Source: Gerris lacustris
Lineage: Eukaryota; Arthropoda; Insecta; Hemiptera; Gerridae
Direction of reading: 5' to 3'
DNA length: 64,000 nucleotides
NCBI GenBank assembly: GCA_951217055.1
Contig: OX578279.1
Span: 42,743,610 to 42,807,609 of the forward strand
Made by a program: the position numbers and the translations under genes. Positions within the stretch are counted from its first letter, which is position 1; every line of letters begins with the position of its first letter. Shown here piece by piece: positions 1 to 12,470 of the stretch. The notes beneath the pieces were generated by a model. It searched no databases. It was given only the letters and a program-made list of their open reading frames with translations, and was not told the DNA's origin.

Positions 1-515
1 GTTTTAGTTATGATTCGCGTCTTACGGCACTTTTGTTTGGCTTCTCCTACATGCTTATATATGTAAAATTATCATTGAAAGGTGTATTTTTGCTTCTGAG
101 ATACCGAAGGTAACGGAAGCCACGTAATCGTTATAAAGAACGAAAAATTTGCATTTCTTCGATTTCAAAAATTCCAACAGAATATGTTTCAGATATCAGA
201 GCAAGTTTTAGATCCCGTGACGGTCTTTCGGTCTGTCTGTTGTTCAATTTTTGCGAACCCACATTATCTAAAAAGCTATCCAACTAAATTATCCCATTGT
301 TGGTCCCATATGCATTTCTACCTTCTGCGCCCACTTTTTTCTCTTCTACCTGCGCACACGCACATAATATACATTTATTTGTATAGACATTTTCAAGTGT
401 ACTGATTTTTTCAGAAATTTAGATGGTTTGTTGAAAGTTGCCCCTGATTAATTTCAACAGTTTGCTCTCTTTAAATTTTGCTAAATTGATACCTTTGTTC
501 ATTTAAAGAAGTAAT
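1..515 (+). repeat. Family B dispersed repeat, copy 1 (5' part)
   Basis: This stretch is clearly similar to 14763-15445: both share GATTCGCGTCTTACG near the start, GCTTATATATGTAAAATTAT, a CGGTCTGTCTGT stretch and TTTTTGCGAAC. The similarity stops near 515, after a TTTGCTAAATTGATAC stretch also seen at 23730-23760. The family's tail motif then reappears in degraded form at about 1365-1415. The copy is therefore probably one element split by an insertion. The copy reaches base 1, so its true left end may lie outside the window. No coding capacity is seen; the 73-codon frame at 184-405 is not conserved between copies. The superfamily is unknown. Confidence 0.7.
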
Positions 516-884
516 TAATTATAACAGATGTAAATTAAAAAAAAAATAAATAAAAAAAATAATCGTGTATGTACACCTTGGAACTTTTCCTCACTTCAGA
601 GGCCTCTCCTGCTGCTTCGATTTATTATCATTCTTAAAAAAAACCTTATTTTTAATACCTATATTTTATTTAATTATTTGAAGTTTGGCGGTATTTTGAC
701 AGATGTAAACAAACTTTGACGTCATCAAAATTATCGCACTAATAAATTATTATATTCGCTTAACACTTTTAAACTAATAAATGGAATTTCATCGGGGTTT
801 TTTTATATTTGTTCCTTAATTTTTTCCGGTTCCAATGATATGCTATACGTCACAAACCTATTTATACTCTCCGTATTATTAACC

Positions 885-1335
885 GTCAAAGTTTAAAAAA
901 TCAAAAATTGATAACTTCAAAATGGCGGCCAATATCGAAATGAAATTTGGTGGGCTTGTTTGTCATACAGAGAGGTATATTCGTGCCAAAATTCAACTCG
1001 ATCAGGACCATTGTCAATTTATTACGATTTTTTAAAATTTTTGTTGACTCAACAAACTGGGTTCAAGATGGGTTGATTTTCCGGGCGACACCACTACAGG
1101 TAAGGACTGATTTTTCTGCCAAGTTTCAACTCTCTAGGTTAAATACCTTGGGCGCTACGATGATAACACACACACATACATACATACAGAAGTCATGCTG
1201 AAAACCACTCAGGAGGTCTTAAAAACACCCAAAACGGATAATTCCGTAGAAATCTTGAAAACAAATTTTTTTGTGAAAACAGTACCTACTTTTCCTACTA
1301 TAGGTAGAGAGGAAAAGTAATTAGACAACAATGTT
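885..1335 (-). repeat. Family F dispersed repeat inserted in B copy 1
   Basis: Read on the minus strand, this matches 48060-48620. Shared pieces in order are GTTTTCAC, ACGGAATTATCCGTTTTGG, TTTTCAAGA, a TGTRTGT run, GCCCGGAAAAT, GTTGAGTCAACAAAAAT and GCCGCCATTTTGAA. It sits between the body (1-515) and the degraded tail (1365-1415) of a family B copy, which suggests it inserted there. The superfamily is not recognised and no transposase-like frame is visible. The 84-codon frame at 947-1201 is not shared with the other copy. Confidence 0.65.
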
Positions 1336-1364
1336 TCGTAATAGCAAATAATTTTTACAGTAGG

Positions 1365-1415
1365 TACGTGATTGGACTTAAGGAAGCGGTGTGCCATACT
1401 AACGGGCAGATTTAA
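1365..1415 (+). repeat. Degraded family B tail
   Basis: The bases GTACGTGATTGGA, GGAAGCGGTGTGCCATACTAA and GGGCAG resemble the B tail (GTACGTGATAGGATGCGAGG, AAGCTATGTGCCACACTAAT, TGGCAG) at 23770-23815 and 43455-43500. This is probably the 3' end of the copy that begins at or before base 1. Confidence 0.5.
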
Positions 1416-1419
1416 GACT

Positions 1420-2890
1420 AATTTTTAACTAGTAGGTATAAGCTAAAACTATTTTAAAAGAAAAAGAAGAAAAAAGTTATCCTTCAGCTACAAGTTTCTT
1501 TGTAAGATGGACAATTTTTTATTCTAATAACCTTTTTTCCATTTATTTTCCTGACATTAATGAAAAACTATTCCAAAAAAGTTTTTTTTTCTGAATTCAA
1601 AATTATAGTTAAGTGTAATGTGTTGTTTAGGATGCAATAAACTTTTTTATTAAGAGCACATTTTAAATAGATGTCCACTCTAATTATTGTAATATCTTCT
1701 TTGTATAAAAATGTCAATGAGACATGCGGATAATGCAGGAAATGAGTTACAGGTCTCCCCCGTTTAAATTTGTCTCTGTCAGGGAGACATAATGAGACCA
1801 AGCCTAGTTTTGTATAATGAGGTCAGAAGCTCTAAATGGAAGTATAATAATGCCGGTGTTATTATGATGTCATAGTTCACACAGTCTATATAACTAGTAT
1901 TCTCCGTGTTTGAATAATGTCTCTTCGAGGTCATGCTCATGCCTCATAAATATACTAGGTGTGCTATTCATTAAACCTCCCTATCCTCTTCATTGACCCA
2001 CTTTATACTTCACTTTAATTCTGCACTGTTTATTACTGCGTTTGCTTAATAGTCCATGCCCTATAATATACTAAAATTTAATATAAATTCTTCGCTTGCT
2101 TAGAGATGTTAGTTCCTGCCCTAGACCTACAAAATTAAGCTTCATTCTCAAAGCATTTGAGAGAAACTATGAAAAATTTTAGAGAACAAAGGTGAAATAA
2201 AAAGTTGGTAGGGTAAATAAAATAAAATAAAACTTAAAAATGAAGGACAATATTGCTTTAGACTATAGAAAAGGTACCATGTGCATTGAATTGGAATTTA
2301 CAAAACTTGTTTTGTCAATTTTTCAACGAGCTTAAACAATCATCTACATTTTACTTCCCATTTCCAATACTTTGATATTTTTGTTCAATCTAAATTGTAT
2401 TATCATTTCTTATGCTTTAATCAACTTTTTTATACTTACCCCAATGGGTGTAATCTATTGCATTATATTTCGGGTTAAATAGTCAAATGCAGGAAGGATT
2501 AAAGGATCCCAAAAGGTGACCGACGCCGACGAATCCATCAAGGATTCACATTTACTTTTTAGCGCGCCATCTAATGTAAACAATTTAATTTTTTAAACAT
2601 TAGTTTAAGATAAGGAAAATTTACCTATTACGATTTTTTGTAACACTATTTAGTGAGTTTGGAGGATTTTTTTCTTTTTAAACTTATTATATTAATTTTA
2701 TTTATGTTTTTTCTATAAGTTAGGATTAATAATAAACCCTTTTAACGTCAGACTGGCGTCAGCCTAAAAGAAAAAATAATATTAGTAAATAAAGCTGTAG
2801 TATTTAGATAAAAGGTTAGAAGGATAAAGGGTTGGGAAGGGCGTGGTTGGAACACAAGGGTGGGGCTAAGAGCACTAAAGTTCACAGATT
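1420..2890. other. AT-rich sequence, no gene recognised
   Basis: Unique-looking AT-rich DNA. A moderate-GC patch at 2460-2600 holds a minus-strand open frame of about 43 codons without convincing splice sites. It includes a GCGCGCCATCT stretch and could be regulatory or repeat-derived. Nothing else is recognised. Confidence 0.4.
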
Positions 2891-2899
2891 GATGTTTAC

Positions 2900-2957
2900 C
2901 TTCGCACGAAGACCCTTCATGATGAGTTTGATCAAGTTCGCTGATCAAACTTACCCT
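2900..2957 (-). CDS. Possible short exon, unknown protein
   Basis: On the minus strand the frame just after an in-frame TAG reads RVSLISELDQTHHEGSSCE, then a plausible donor (GAAG followed by GTAAAC at 2899-2894). The composition is richer in G+C than the flanks and the peptide is not low-complexity. The acceptor side (AGTATAG) lacks a pyrimidine tract, which weakens the call. The frame continues past the donor to 2748 through C-rich sequence that is less protein-like. No family is recognised. It may be a chance open frame. Confidence 0.25.
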
Positions 2958-2959
2958 CT

Positions 2960-4556
2960 ATACTTGCAACTTTATACGTGCTTGATCATGCTTATCTAAC
3001 CACACGAATAGCGCGTCCCTTTTTCTAATCTTCTTTTTGTCGTCTTCTACTCCATCCTAACATAAACAGGATATGGATATCTCCTCTTAATCTTTATCAG
3101 ACTTTTGGCATTATCTTCGCTAAACTCGAAAAATCTTTTTGGGTATTTTGTCTTGTCTTTAGTTTTCGTGCTTTTAATAATTAGTCGCTTTAATACCTTC
3201 AATACATACTTGGTTTAAAAATGAGATAAGAGGCGGTATTTCCTCTTTTGCAATAGTATAAACCGTGCTTTTTAAAGTCAAATGTAAAATGAATATTGTT
3301 TCGTAAACCACATAGTGTTTTAATGCTGATTTATTGCCTAGTCCATTCTTTTCGTGATATCTATAAATTATTTCATAAAAATTTCGCATTTCTCTTCTAT
3401 CCTGAAAAAGGGTGATGAGTCAGACCAGCTCTAAACAAAAACAACGAACTATTTATAAAGGATCTTCTATAAATAACCAACTTGTGTGATTCTGGGTTTT
3501 AGTAATAATTATTTTGTTCAAAGCTCGTTTTTTCTAAGAAAATTTAGATAAAATTACTTATATTTATTTATATTATTATTACTCTTTTATTTGAAAAATA
3601 CTTGAGTTTAAGGTTCCTTCTTTAACAAAAATGATCAAAGATATAAAATATTTAACTACAATTTATATAATTTTTGAGGTTAAATTGGTTTAAAACAAAT
3701 AATTATTTTTACGAATTAAATCATAGTTTTTATACTAATTGTTTTTTTAAAAAAGTCTTCCTTTATCTGTGATATTGTTAGGTACATGCTGTTTTAAAAT
3801 AATAAAAAAAAATACATTTTCCTGTTATCCCGTTTAGTAAATGTCAAATAGAATACATAATGTTTGTAAATGTCATGTAAAGGACTGGCATTTTAATCTT
3901 AACAGCTTAGCTTATCCTTGGCCCTGGACTTAGAAGTTTTGTGAACTCAATAAATCTCTAACTTGTAACGACCATTAATACCTCGTGCGGTATTGTTAAT
4001 ACTAGTATTAGAAGTTTTTATCTCTTCAGAATAAATTGGTATATTCTAAAATTCAGAAGAAAGTGTGTAATGTTTTATTAACTTTTATTATCTCATGAAT
4101 AACTGTTCAAACTTATTTAGCTATTTTTAAAATGTAGTTTATTTAAAATCCAATAAAAAAATCTAATTATTTTTAAAACTAATCCTTTATTTGTATACTG
4201 GTTCCACTCATCAGTAGAAAATCATTGTATAAGACAAGTGTGACAGTGTACCTTGGCTTTGGTGCTATTTAGGATTCCTTAGTCTAAAGTCTAAGCGTCA
4301 TCATCACTATTAAATTTATAATTTATTTCAAACTTTTACTTAAAAATCCCCTTGAAACCCAAAATACCAATAAAACGTATTATATATAAAATAAAATATA
4401 TTATTGGTTTCCTATTATAGGAAGAGTTTAGATGTAAATTTAAGATTAAGGAATAACAATTCCTCCTTCAGACGTCCGGAATAGGGATTAGACGTTGTAA
4501 AGAGGAAGGGAAATAACAGGAACCCATCGGTTCCTAATTTGGCCCATTGGCCTCCG
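2960..4556. other. AT-rich sequence, no gene recognised
   Basis: Long stretch dominated by A/T with scattered poly-A and poly-T. I see no repeat family member, RNA gene or convincing exon. Confidence 0.4.
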
Positions 4557-4981
4557 TAAAGCCGCGTCTACACGATCCAAGTTGACTTGGACCAAATCAG
4601 TTTTGACTCTATTTTGACGCTACTTGGATCGTGTAAACAGGTTATCAAAGTCAACTTGGACATCCTAGTTGAGTTAGACGTTATTTGATCTAAGTAGACT
4701 TGGGTGGCGTCAACCATATGATTATGACAAGAAAGCTGTCAAAAATGAGAAATGTTATGACGGATTTGTTTATAAGACGGGTATTGACAGCTTTTATTTC
4801 TTTTAAATTTTTGTTTTTATTCCTTTGCTTCTAAATGGTTTTTTTGACAAGTTTCCCTACTTAGACCAAGTATACTTGGATCGTGTAAACACTGCATCAA
4901 AATTTCATTTCACTTTGACCAAGTAGATTTGATCAAAATTACTTGGTCCAAGTCTACTTGGATCGTGAAAACCCGCCTTAA
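4557..4981 (+). mobile_element. PIF/Harbinger-like MITE, complete, TAA target duplication
   Basis: The element body is 4560-4978 (419 bp), flanked by TAA at 4557-4559 and 4979-4981. The left end starts AGCCGCGTCTACACGATCC. The right end, reverse-complemented, starts AGGCGGGTTTTCACGATCC, giving terminal inverted repeats of about 23 bp with a few mismatches. Inside, CCAAGT/ACTTGG pairs recur as sub-terminal short palindromes. A 3-bp T-W-A duplication is typical of PIF/Harbinger transposition; family membership is inferred from that and from terminus style. No transposase frame is present, so the element is non-autonomous. Two further copies lie at 50795-51662. Confidence 0.85.
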
Positions 4982-4984
4982 CTG

Positions 4985-6920
4985 TAAGAAGCGATTGAAT
5001 TAAACTGCCTTTTTGAGGAAGCTGTTAAGTAAATTTAATTTACATTAAATTTTTTTGGATGGAATTTTTAAGTCCAAGATCAAAACCATTGTCCCTCTCA
5101 GACCCATAACCTTGATTGGTGCCAGAAGAGTTTAGAAACTCTCTTCTTGAGACACTTCGTTAAACAAACTATCGAGATTCTGTTATAGACTTTACTTTAT
5201 CCCTACGCATATAAGATTTCAAATACTTTTCTTAATTGGAGCTACAGGCTAATCTAATATCATGGTATTATTTTCAAAGAAAATCTATCTATTTAAATCA
5301 GTTGTTTTTAGCTAGTACTATGATACAAGAGAGTAAAATAAATATTTCAGTGCTTTCGCCTTAACTCTTTGAGAACCACTGGTTTAATTTAATTATGACC
5401 CATAATGAAATCACGCTTAAAAATTAATATTCATTCCGCAGTGCTTTTTTATCCAGTGAACACAATAGTGTCTGATTGCTTTTCTTGTCATTCAGCAAGT
5501 TTCGCGTTGATTATATTTTACTATTATTTTGAATGGGGGAAAACAAATATAAAGTGATTGATAGGCAAGATGCACTTCTTGTCTGGCACGCAAACCACAC
5601 CCAAGTGTCATATTATTTTCAGAGTTTCAAACCGTTTCACTTAATATTTGATGGCTTCTGTTTCCCCAGTAAAATTAATCTTTAAACAAGATTTTTCTCC
5701 AACCTTTGATTTTAAGAAAGATGGATTGTGAATGGTTTAGGTTCAAGCTTTTGCGTTTCATGTGTGCATCAATAAACCGAATCTTCGAGGCCATCATTTA
5801 TAACTTTTAGATTGATGAGTTTTATTGACCTTCAGACGGGTTTCGTGAGGTAAAAATAAAAGATTATAAACCTAAAAAGGATATCATGCGTCAGCTCACT
5901 TCATTAATTTAAGTTATATTTTTATAACTTTCTCTTATTTTTTTAATTTATTATTTTTTGATTATGTATAGTCATAGTTTTTAAATCCAAATGGAGTTGT
6001 TTTTTCGGTACAACGATGATAAATTGAAATAAAAATTAGTGTACTAATGGATTTAATTTAAATATTTACTTTTATTTTATTCTTTACGACCTTGCTTATA
6101 GCTTATAACAGAGTTGTAAAGCGGTATTTTACGATAAACGGCTTTATTTATAGGTATACCTCATCGGTTATTCAAGGCCTCGGAAGTGTTCGAGTTATAG
6201 TAATGCATTTAAGTCTATTCTTTATTTGTGCCGAATGGCCAATTATTCTTTTATGCATAACTGGGTCATTGCCTGTTGGATGCAAATTTTATTTATTCAG
6301 AATCCTGAATTGCTTACAGTATACTTACTAGTGGTAATTATTTGTATTCTTTGAACAAAAATAACATTGCTTAAAAGCATTAATCTGCGAAATAAATAAT
6401 TAGTTTATACCATTGATTATAAAATTACTATATAATCAGCTATAGATTAATTAAATAATTTAAAATAAATATGCTACATTTTTCCTCATCGAATATTGAT
6501 TTTAAAACATTGTTTTATGAATGTATATATAAATAATGCTCATTGAGGCACTGACAGGTTAGATAAATAATAGAACATAACTTTTAAAATTTCTGTAAAG
6601 CGTATTTTGCTGATTTTCGCTTTCGTCGTATTTAGATCATTCCTTATTAAATATCTTCTAAATTTAAAACGGAAAACTTTAATTTGGTTTTGTATATTAG
6701 ACCAATGATTATTATACAAGTAGATTTTTATAATCTTTATATTAACTTCACTTGTCTCCAAATATTGTAACCTAAGTATGGCCCACTTCTCGACTACCTA
6801 GAACATCTGAAACTTACCCAGATTTATATATTCCCGATAACAATCCAATAATCTAACATTAGCTAATTAATTGATGAACTATTGTTTTTAATTGATTGAT
6901 TAATTAAATGTTTGTCTTTT
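4985..6920. other. AT-rich sequence, no gene recognised
   Basis: No repeat family member or convincing exon seen. The 79-codon frame at 6092-6331 lacks splice-like or promoter-like context and is probably chance. Confidence 0.4.
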
Positions 6921-6924
6921 AAAG

Positions 6925-7652
6925 CAAATTATAATTATTATTTACTACAGGAAACAGACAGCGAAAAATACACTCCCGGCGCGGGAGTGTATTTTTACTA
7001 CATTTTTATTAGCTTGCATTCTTGTTTGTTTGTTTGTTTGTCCGGTACAAATCTGGCAATCGATTTCTAACTAACTTCCCGAATAGCTAGACACTTGAAA
7101 CTTTTAGCATAGCTCAAAACACGATGACAATGCATTATTTTAATACTTTTAGCCATCTTTCAGCAGAATTTAATTAGTTTTCAGCACATTTTGCTGTGCG
7201 GAAAGTTAGTTCGGAAAAATCCGCTAGTTATTTTATTTGTTTTGCCTTATCCAATATTTACGGAATCTTCATTTTGACGGGTCTCAAATTTGTGATAGAT
7301 AAACATTGAATGACAGCAAAACAGGAAATATCGATTATATTATTTCAAATATATCGATGGCACGCTTAGATTTGGTGTTGGGGAGATCCGTTGTACAAAG
7401 ATTTATCCTTTTATAGGTTTAAGATCAGCTCTCTGGATGGTTGTCATTTATGTGAAGTAAATAAATTCGGAACTATTTTTTTTTCACTAACATAATATAT
7501 TATATAACAATAACAATTATATTATCGACATTACATACGATTCAACAGAAAATTTAAAAACGTAGTATATAAAAAGTTCTTTTTATCTTGAAATTATTTC
7601 ACTGTCTGTTTCCCGTAGTAAATAATAATTATAATTTGATTTAAATTAAAAT
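6925..7652. repeat. Family C hairpin interrupted by a family A element
   Basis: The left arm (6925-6992) reads CAAATTATAATTATTATTTA, CTAC, GGAAACAGACAG, then ACTCCCGGCGCGGGAGTGTA. The matching right arm reappears at about 7605-7650 as CACTGTCTGTTTCCCGTAGT then AAATAATAATTATAATTTG. Between them lies a family A element. The intact hairpin at 59480-59625 shows what the uninterrupted C unit looks like. This implies that A inserted into one arm of a C palindrome. Confidence 0.7.
6993..7604 (+). mobile_element. Family A MITE-like element, copy 1
   Basis: About 600 bp shared almost base for base with 9412-10010, 32913-34763 (minus) and 39930-40620. It begins TTTTACTAC, runs through TTGTCCGGTACAAATCTGGC and ATATCGATGGCACGCTTAG, and ends GTATATAAAAAGTTC then TTTTTATCTTGAAATT. 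TACTACGTTTTTA near the left end recurs inverted about 40 bp inside the right end. No open frame is conserved across copies. The superfamily is unresolved: copies 2 and 4 suggest an approximately 8-bp target duplication, which would fit hAT or P, but copy 1 shows none. Confidence 0.75.
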
Positions 7653-7654
7653 TT

Positions 7655-8535
7655 AAACTTTCCGTAGTATGAAAACTACCGAAAACTTAAAATTGAATTT
7701 AAATGTTTGTCTCAAATCTTGTACCTTAAATTTGACCCATTTCGCGACTACCTAGAAAGCTGAGTGTTGCATAGATTATGTATCTACAATAATCAGTCTT
7801 TAATTAATTAATTAAGTTGAAATTATTGTATAAAGAAATCTACAAAAGAGTTATTTGTTGTTTATTAAATTTGTTTTTGAATTTACTTGTTATTAATTCT
7901 ACTTGTTTAAAAAACTTATTAATTTATTGGTTTTGTAATCTCCTTGTCGGCATAGCAATATGTTCACTTCCTTTCTCCATTATTTTAAGTTTAGCTTACT
8001 ATACATTATACACCACTCCCCACATTTTTCCTTTCCCAACATTTTTCCCTCATTACTTGTTGTTTTAAATTTTATAAATAGACTTTCCAAGCAAGAGAAA
8101 ATTCTATTTTTAAATGTTTACAGTTAACGAATTATTGTTATTATTACATAACTTGGATCGTGTATTCTTAGTGTATTCTTACTATATTTTTGTTTTCAAA
8201 AATCGAAATTAGTAAAAATTCAAATTAGTAATGGCCCATCATCAAGGGGAAAACATGTTCTGAGTTATCTATTTTATACAAACCAATGTTTACTCAATAT
8301 TAAGAAAGTTATATTTGTAACTGGATAAGATCATTTATTTACTTAAATATTATATACTCTTCAAATAACTAAATTAATTTAACAAGAATTTATTTAAAAA
8401 ATTACTGATTTACACAGAGTTAGTTCCAACTCTTTTTAAGCTTCAATTCTTTTCTTGAAACAATATCTTCATGCTGCTTTGTAATTATTTATTTACCCAG
8501 CCTATAATATGTTTCAGTATATGTATATGTATGTT

Positions 8536-8545
<10 letters not shown>
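7655..8545. other. AT-rich sequence, no gene recognised
   Basis: The 83-codon frame at 7817-8068 is leucine/isoleucine-rich in AT-rich DNA without gene context. Nothing else is recognised. Confidence 0.4.
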
Positions 8546-8797
<252 letters not shown>

Positions 8798-9019
8798 ATA
8801 TGACCCCTAGTCCATACCTTGGCCTGACCTAGAAACGTGTTACTAATCTTCTTGTCTAATTGTTAAGGGTGCGATTCCTATTAGTTCATTTAAAAAAGGC
8901 GTTGTGAACATTATGGCATCTAGTTTATTTTGTGTTGGCTGATTGTGAATGCCTCGAATGCTCTTTTTATTTGATTCGTTGCAGAGGGTTTATTTGATTC
9001 GTTTCAATTTCCCGTTTCA

Positions 9020-9290
9020 TATCTCTTTGCAAAGGGGCAATGGGGCAGAGGTCCCCCTTAGTTTCTAATATTGGCAAGGGACGTGGGACGCGGGTCTAAG
9101 GGGTCAAGTGGGGCCCCTTGCCTATCCCCAGGATGCCTTCGCTTTCTGACCCACCGTGTTAACAATTTCCCCCCTCCCGGACCAAAAAAGAAACAAACAA
9201 AAACCAGGGGTTTAATTGGAAGGAAACGTGACCTGACTATTGGACTAGTGTTCTTGTTAGTCAAATACAAACCATGAGTTTCTAACACTC
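9020..9290. other. Unassigned GC-rich patch
   Basis: A 250-bp patch far richer in G+C than its surroundings, with GGGGCC- and CCCC-type runs. Both strands are open for about 70 codons, so openness carries no strand information. No domain, splice site or repeat match was recognised. It may be the remnant of a GC-rich repeat. Confidence 0.3.
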
Positions 9291-9411
9291 CTTAAAGACT
9301 GGACTCCTCTGACTACGTATTGTCATGAGGATATGCAGAAACACACAATGTGTTAACCTGATTTGTTTTTTTTTTTGCGATGTCAGTTACTCGTTTCTCA
9401 TGCCTTCTATT

Positions 9412-10010
9412 TTTTACTACGTTTTTATTAGCTTGCATTCTTGTTTGTTTGTTTGTCCGGTACAAATCTGGCAATCGATTTCTAACTAACTTCCCGAATA
9501 GCTAGACACTTGAAACTTTTAGCATAGCTCAAAACACGATGAAAATGCATTATTTTAATACTTTTAGCCATCTTTCAGCAGAATTTAATTAGTTTTCAGC
9601 ACATTTTGCTGTGCGGAAAGTTAGTTCGGAAAAATCCGCTAGTTATTTTATTTGTTTTGCCTTATCCAATATTTACGGAATCTTCATTTTGACGGGTCTC
9701 AAATTTGTGATAGATAAACATTGAATGACAGCAAAACAGGAAATATCGATTATATTATTTCAAATATATCGATGGCACGCTTAGATTTGGTGTTGGGGAG
9801 ATCCGTTGTAAGATTTATTCTTTTATAGGTTTAAGATCAGCTCTCTGGATGGTTGTCATTTATGTGAAGTAAATAAATTCGGAACTATTTTTTTTCACTA
9901 ACATTATATATTATATAACAATAACAATTATATTATCAACATTACATACGATTCAACAGAAAATTTAAAAACGTGGTATATAAAAAGTTCTTTTTATCTT
10001 GAAATTTTAT
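9412..10010 (+). mobile_element. Family A MITE-like element, copy 2, with 8-bp flanking duplication
   Basis: Near-identical to copy 1. It is flanked by CTTCTATT at 9404-9411 and again at 10011-10018, which reads as an 8-bp target-site duplication. This places the element ends at TTTTACTACG and GAAATTTTAT. No coding potential is seen. Confidence 0.75.
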
Positions 10011-10019
10011 CTTCTATTA

Positions 10020-11100
10020 TTTTTTATTTTCTATTTTTTTCTGGATCTAGTTCCGGAATTTTCAAGTGAATTTCTGTTTTTCTCCCCTTCCGTCTATAAA
10101 TTTTATTTAAATAATTTATTTCCGGTAATTCTTTTAACTTGATCGATTTGCTTAATTAGTTATTAGGATTAATGAATGAAATAGATAAATTAAAAAAATA
10201 ATAATATACTAGGACATAGGCTTATGGGATATACGAAGTATTCATGTATTATGTTGTCGAAATCTTCTAAGATGTTGTCGAATCACATCCTGTTTATTTC
10301 TGTGTCCATATAGTTTTTATATATATTTTTTTTATTAAGATTGTTGTATTCTGGTTTTAAATTATTCACTATTCCTTAGGGGCATCTTATTTTTTATCAT
10401 ACGATTTCTTTACGTGGTACGTTATTGGAATATTATGAGGAAATATTCTTTCTAGCCTGAAAAATATGTATGCATTAAATAATAAAATCAATAATAAAAT
10501 TGTACACCTTTGCTCTCGAAACAGTAATAGATTGCAATAAAGTAAAAAGTGTGTATAAAATCGATTCATATAAAAAAAAATGTTTAACCAATGGATTGGT
10601 GTTATCAAATTTAATAACTGATAACGTTAGCTTTTAACAAGTTTACACATGAATGCCTCTAAGATTAGAAGCAAATTTATATTATATTTATATTTTGCTC
10701 ATTAATTTGAGAAAAACTTAACTAAAAAATACTCATTATATAATGTGTTGGGGAAAAAAATTAGGAACTGATTTAAGTTTTAGGTCTCTCCGACAATTTG
10801 ACCTTACAAGTAAAAACATTACTAATGTAGCAGCTTAAACAGTTTTTACTACTAGAGACAAAAAATATTATAGGAAGACATTTATTTTGAATGCAAAACC
10901 TTGGTTAATTCAGCATTATAATTTGTATAGTACTTGAAGTTCTATGAGAATTGTCAATATTAGTTTTATAGTTGAGTGTCTATGGAAGTCATGTAATATA
11001 AATTATCTCTTCACGTAAACTGAAATTTGCTCATTTTACAAAACAACTTCCTCGTTAGATCAGTATCCATTGCTGATGAAGAAATAGAGTTACTTTAATA
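10020..11100. other. AT-rich sequence, no gene recognised
   Basis: Only AT-rich sequence with short homopolymers. The minus-strand 73-codon frame at 10387-10608 has no supporting context. Confidence 0.4.
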
Positions 11101-11104
11101 AAAT

Positions 11105-11345
11105 AAAAATAAAAACCGGTCCGAGACGACTCAGACAAACTTTCTCATATACCAGTTCATAATTACTTAGCCCAGTGTTTTCCATTTTTTAATTTTCGAG
11201 TTTTCGTAGGTACACTTAATTAATGTTGAACATTATATGGAAATTTTTCATATAAATAACTTCTCCTCGGCGGGGAGTCGAACCCGGCCTCTATCCTTTC
11301 TCCTTTAAAGGTATTTTCTCAAGGACTAGATATTTTCCAAATAAA
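11105..11345 (-). mobile_element. tRNA-derived SINE, copy 1
   Basis: On the minus strand, a Pol III B-box-like sequence (GGTTCGACTCC) occupies 11284-11274, followed by CGCCGAGGAGAAGTTATTT and a unique tail including GAGAAAGTTTGTCTGAGTCG. It matches 46505-46740 (minus) and 19112-19310 (plus) across head and tail. A tRNA-like head followed by a unrelated tail in several dispersed copies is the structure of a tRNA-derived SINE. Confidence 0.75.
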
Positions 11346-11479
11346 TCTAACAAAATCTCAAAATCGAATTTTTGCGCCATCACAATAATTTCTCTTTATA
11401 TGAGAAAGATAAAAGAATTAGTGGAGGTGCTCTAAGGTTTATACATCTGATGGAGTGACACGCCAATCACGTGTCATCC

Positions 11480-11481
<2 letters not shown>

Positions 11482-11553
<72 letters not shown>
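11482..11553. repeat. (TA)n microsatellite
   Basis: About 36 uninterrupted TA units. The minus-strand ORF over it is an artefact. Confidence 0.95.
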
Positions 11554-11556
<3 letters not shown>

Positions 11557-11559
11557 GTA

Positions 11560-12470
11560 TAAGCTCTTTGGAAGGCCCAAGCCTGACACAGGCTGTTGTG
11601 CCAAATATTATTACATATGAGTATTATTATTAGTGAGAGGTGAGTCTGCTTCATATTGGAGATCAACGTGAGACTATAATAAAGATCCTATACATGGTTT
11701 ATAATGGTTCATTTTTCTTAAGTTTTCTTATCTCTCAGGCGAAAGGTTATCTCATTTTAAAACGCTATAAGTTCAGATCACTTCTTTATTTGTAAACCAA
11801 TCGATTAAGCATTGTTTATGATATAAGATTTTATCTCTATCTTATTATATAGAATGGTCTATATTTATTTGATCTTTATATGTTCCCCTTTTGTTTCAAC
11901 TTTCTTAACTTCCTCAAATTACCTCAATTTGGCACGGAGATTAGAACTAAATTTGTTTTTAATAGTCTTCAAAAGAATTAAGTGTTTTGATTTGATGGAT
12001 GCTATATATATTATCTATCTATACAGAGATAGATATTACATAGACAAATAAAGAGGTGCGCGAACACTTAATGAAAGGATATGGAGTGATATTGATTTTT
12101 CATGAATGTTGTAAACACATTTTACATATTAAGATTTTGATTAGCACTTTAACAAGATTATTTACATATGATGAGACACATTATTTTTTAAACTACCTTA
12201 AATTGAAAATAAGCTATTTAAACTTAACTTGCTCCCATTGTTATTCAAATTCTAAAGCACTAAGTGGTGTACTGTAAAGTAAAGGATAGTATAAAGGATG
12301 TAAAAAAGTTTGATTTCATTTATCCATTTTACCTGAAATTAAACCTGACACCTTTTATACACTGTGGGTACAACCATCCTGGGCTGTTTAACAAAAATTT
12401 AATCAGTGCAATCAAGTTTTATGATTCTTATATTTCATGTGAAATATAAATATTGGAATTCTTAAATGTA
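11560..12470. other. AT-rich sequence, no gene recognised
   Basis: Three frames of 61-73 codons (11854-12449) lie in uniform AT-rich DNA, with no codon or splice signal to separate them from chance. Confidence 0.35.

Noticed and set aside
9058..9288. Overlapping 68- and 76-codon ORFs on opposite strands
   Set aside because: Openness on both strands follows from high local GC and low stop frequency; no domain or splice signal.
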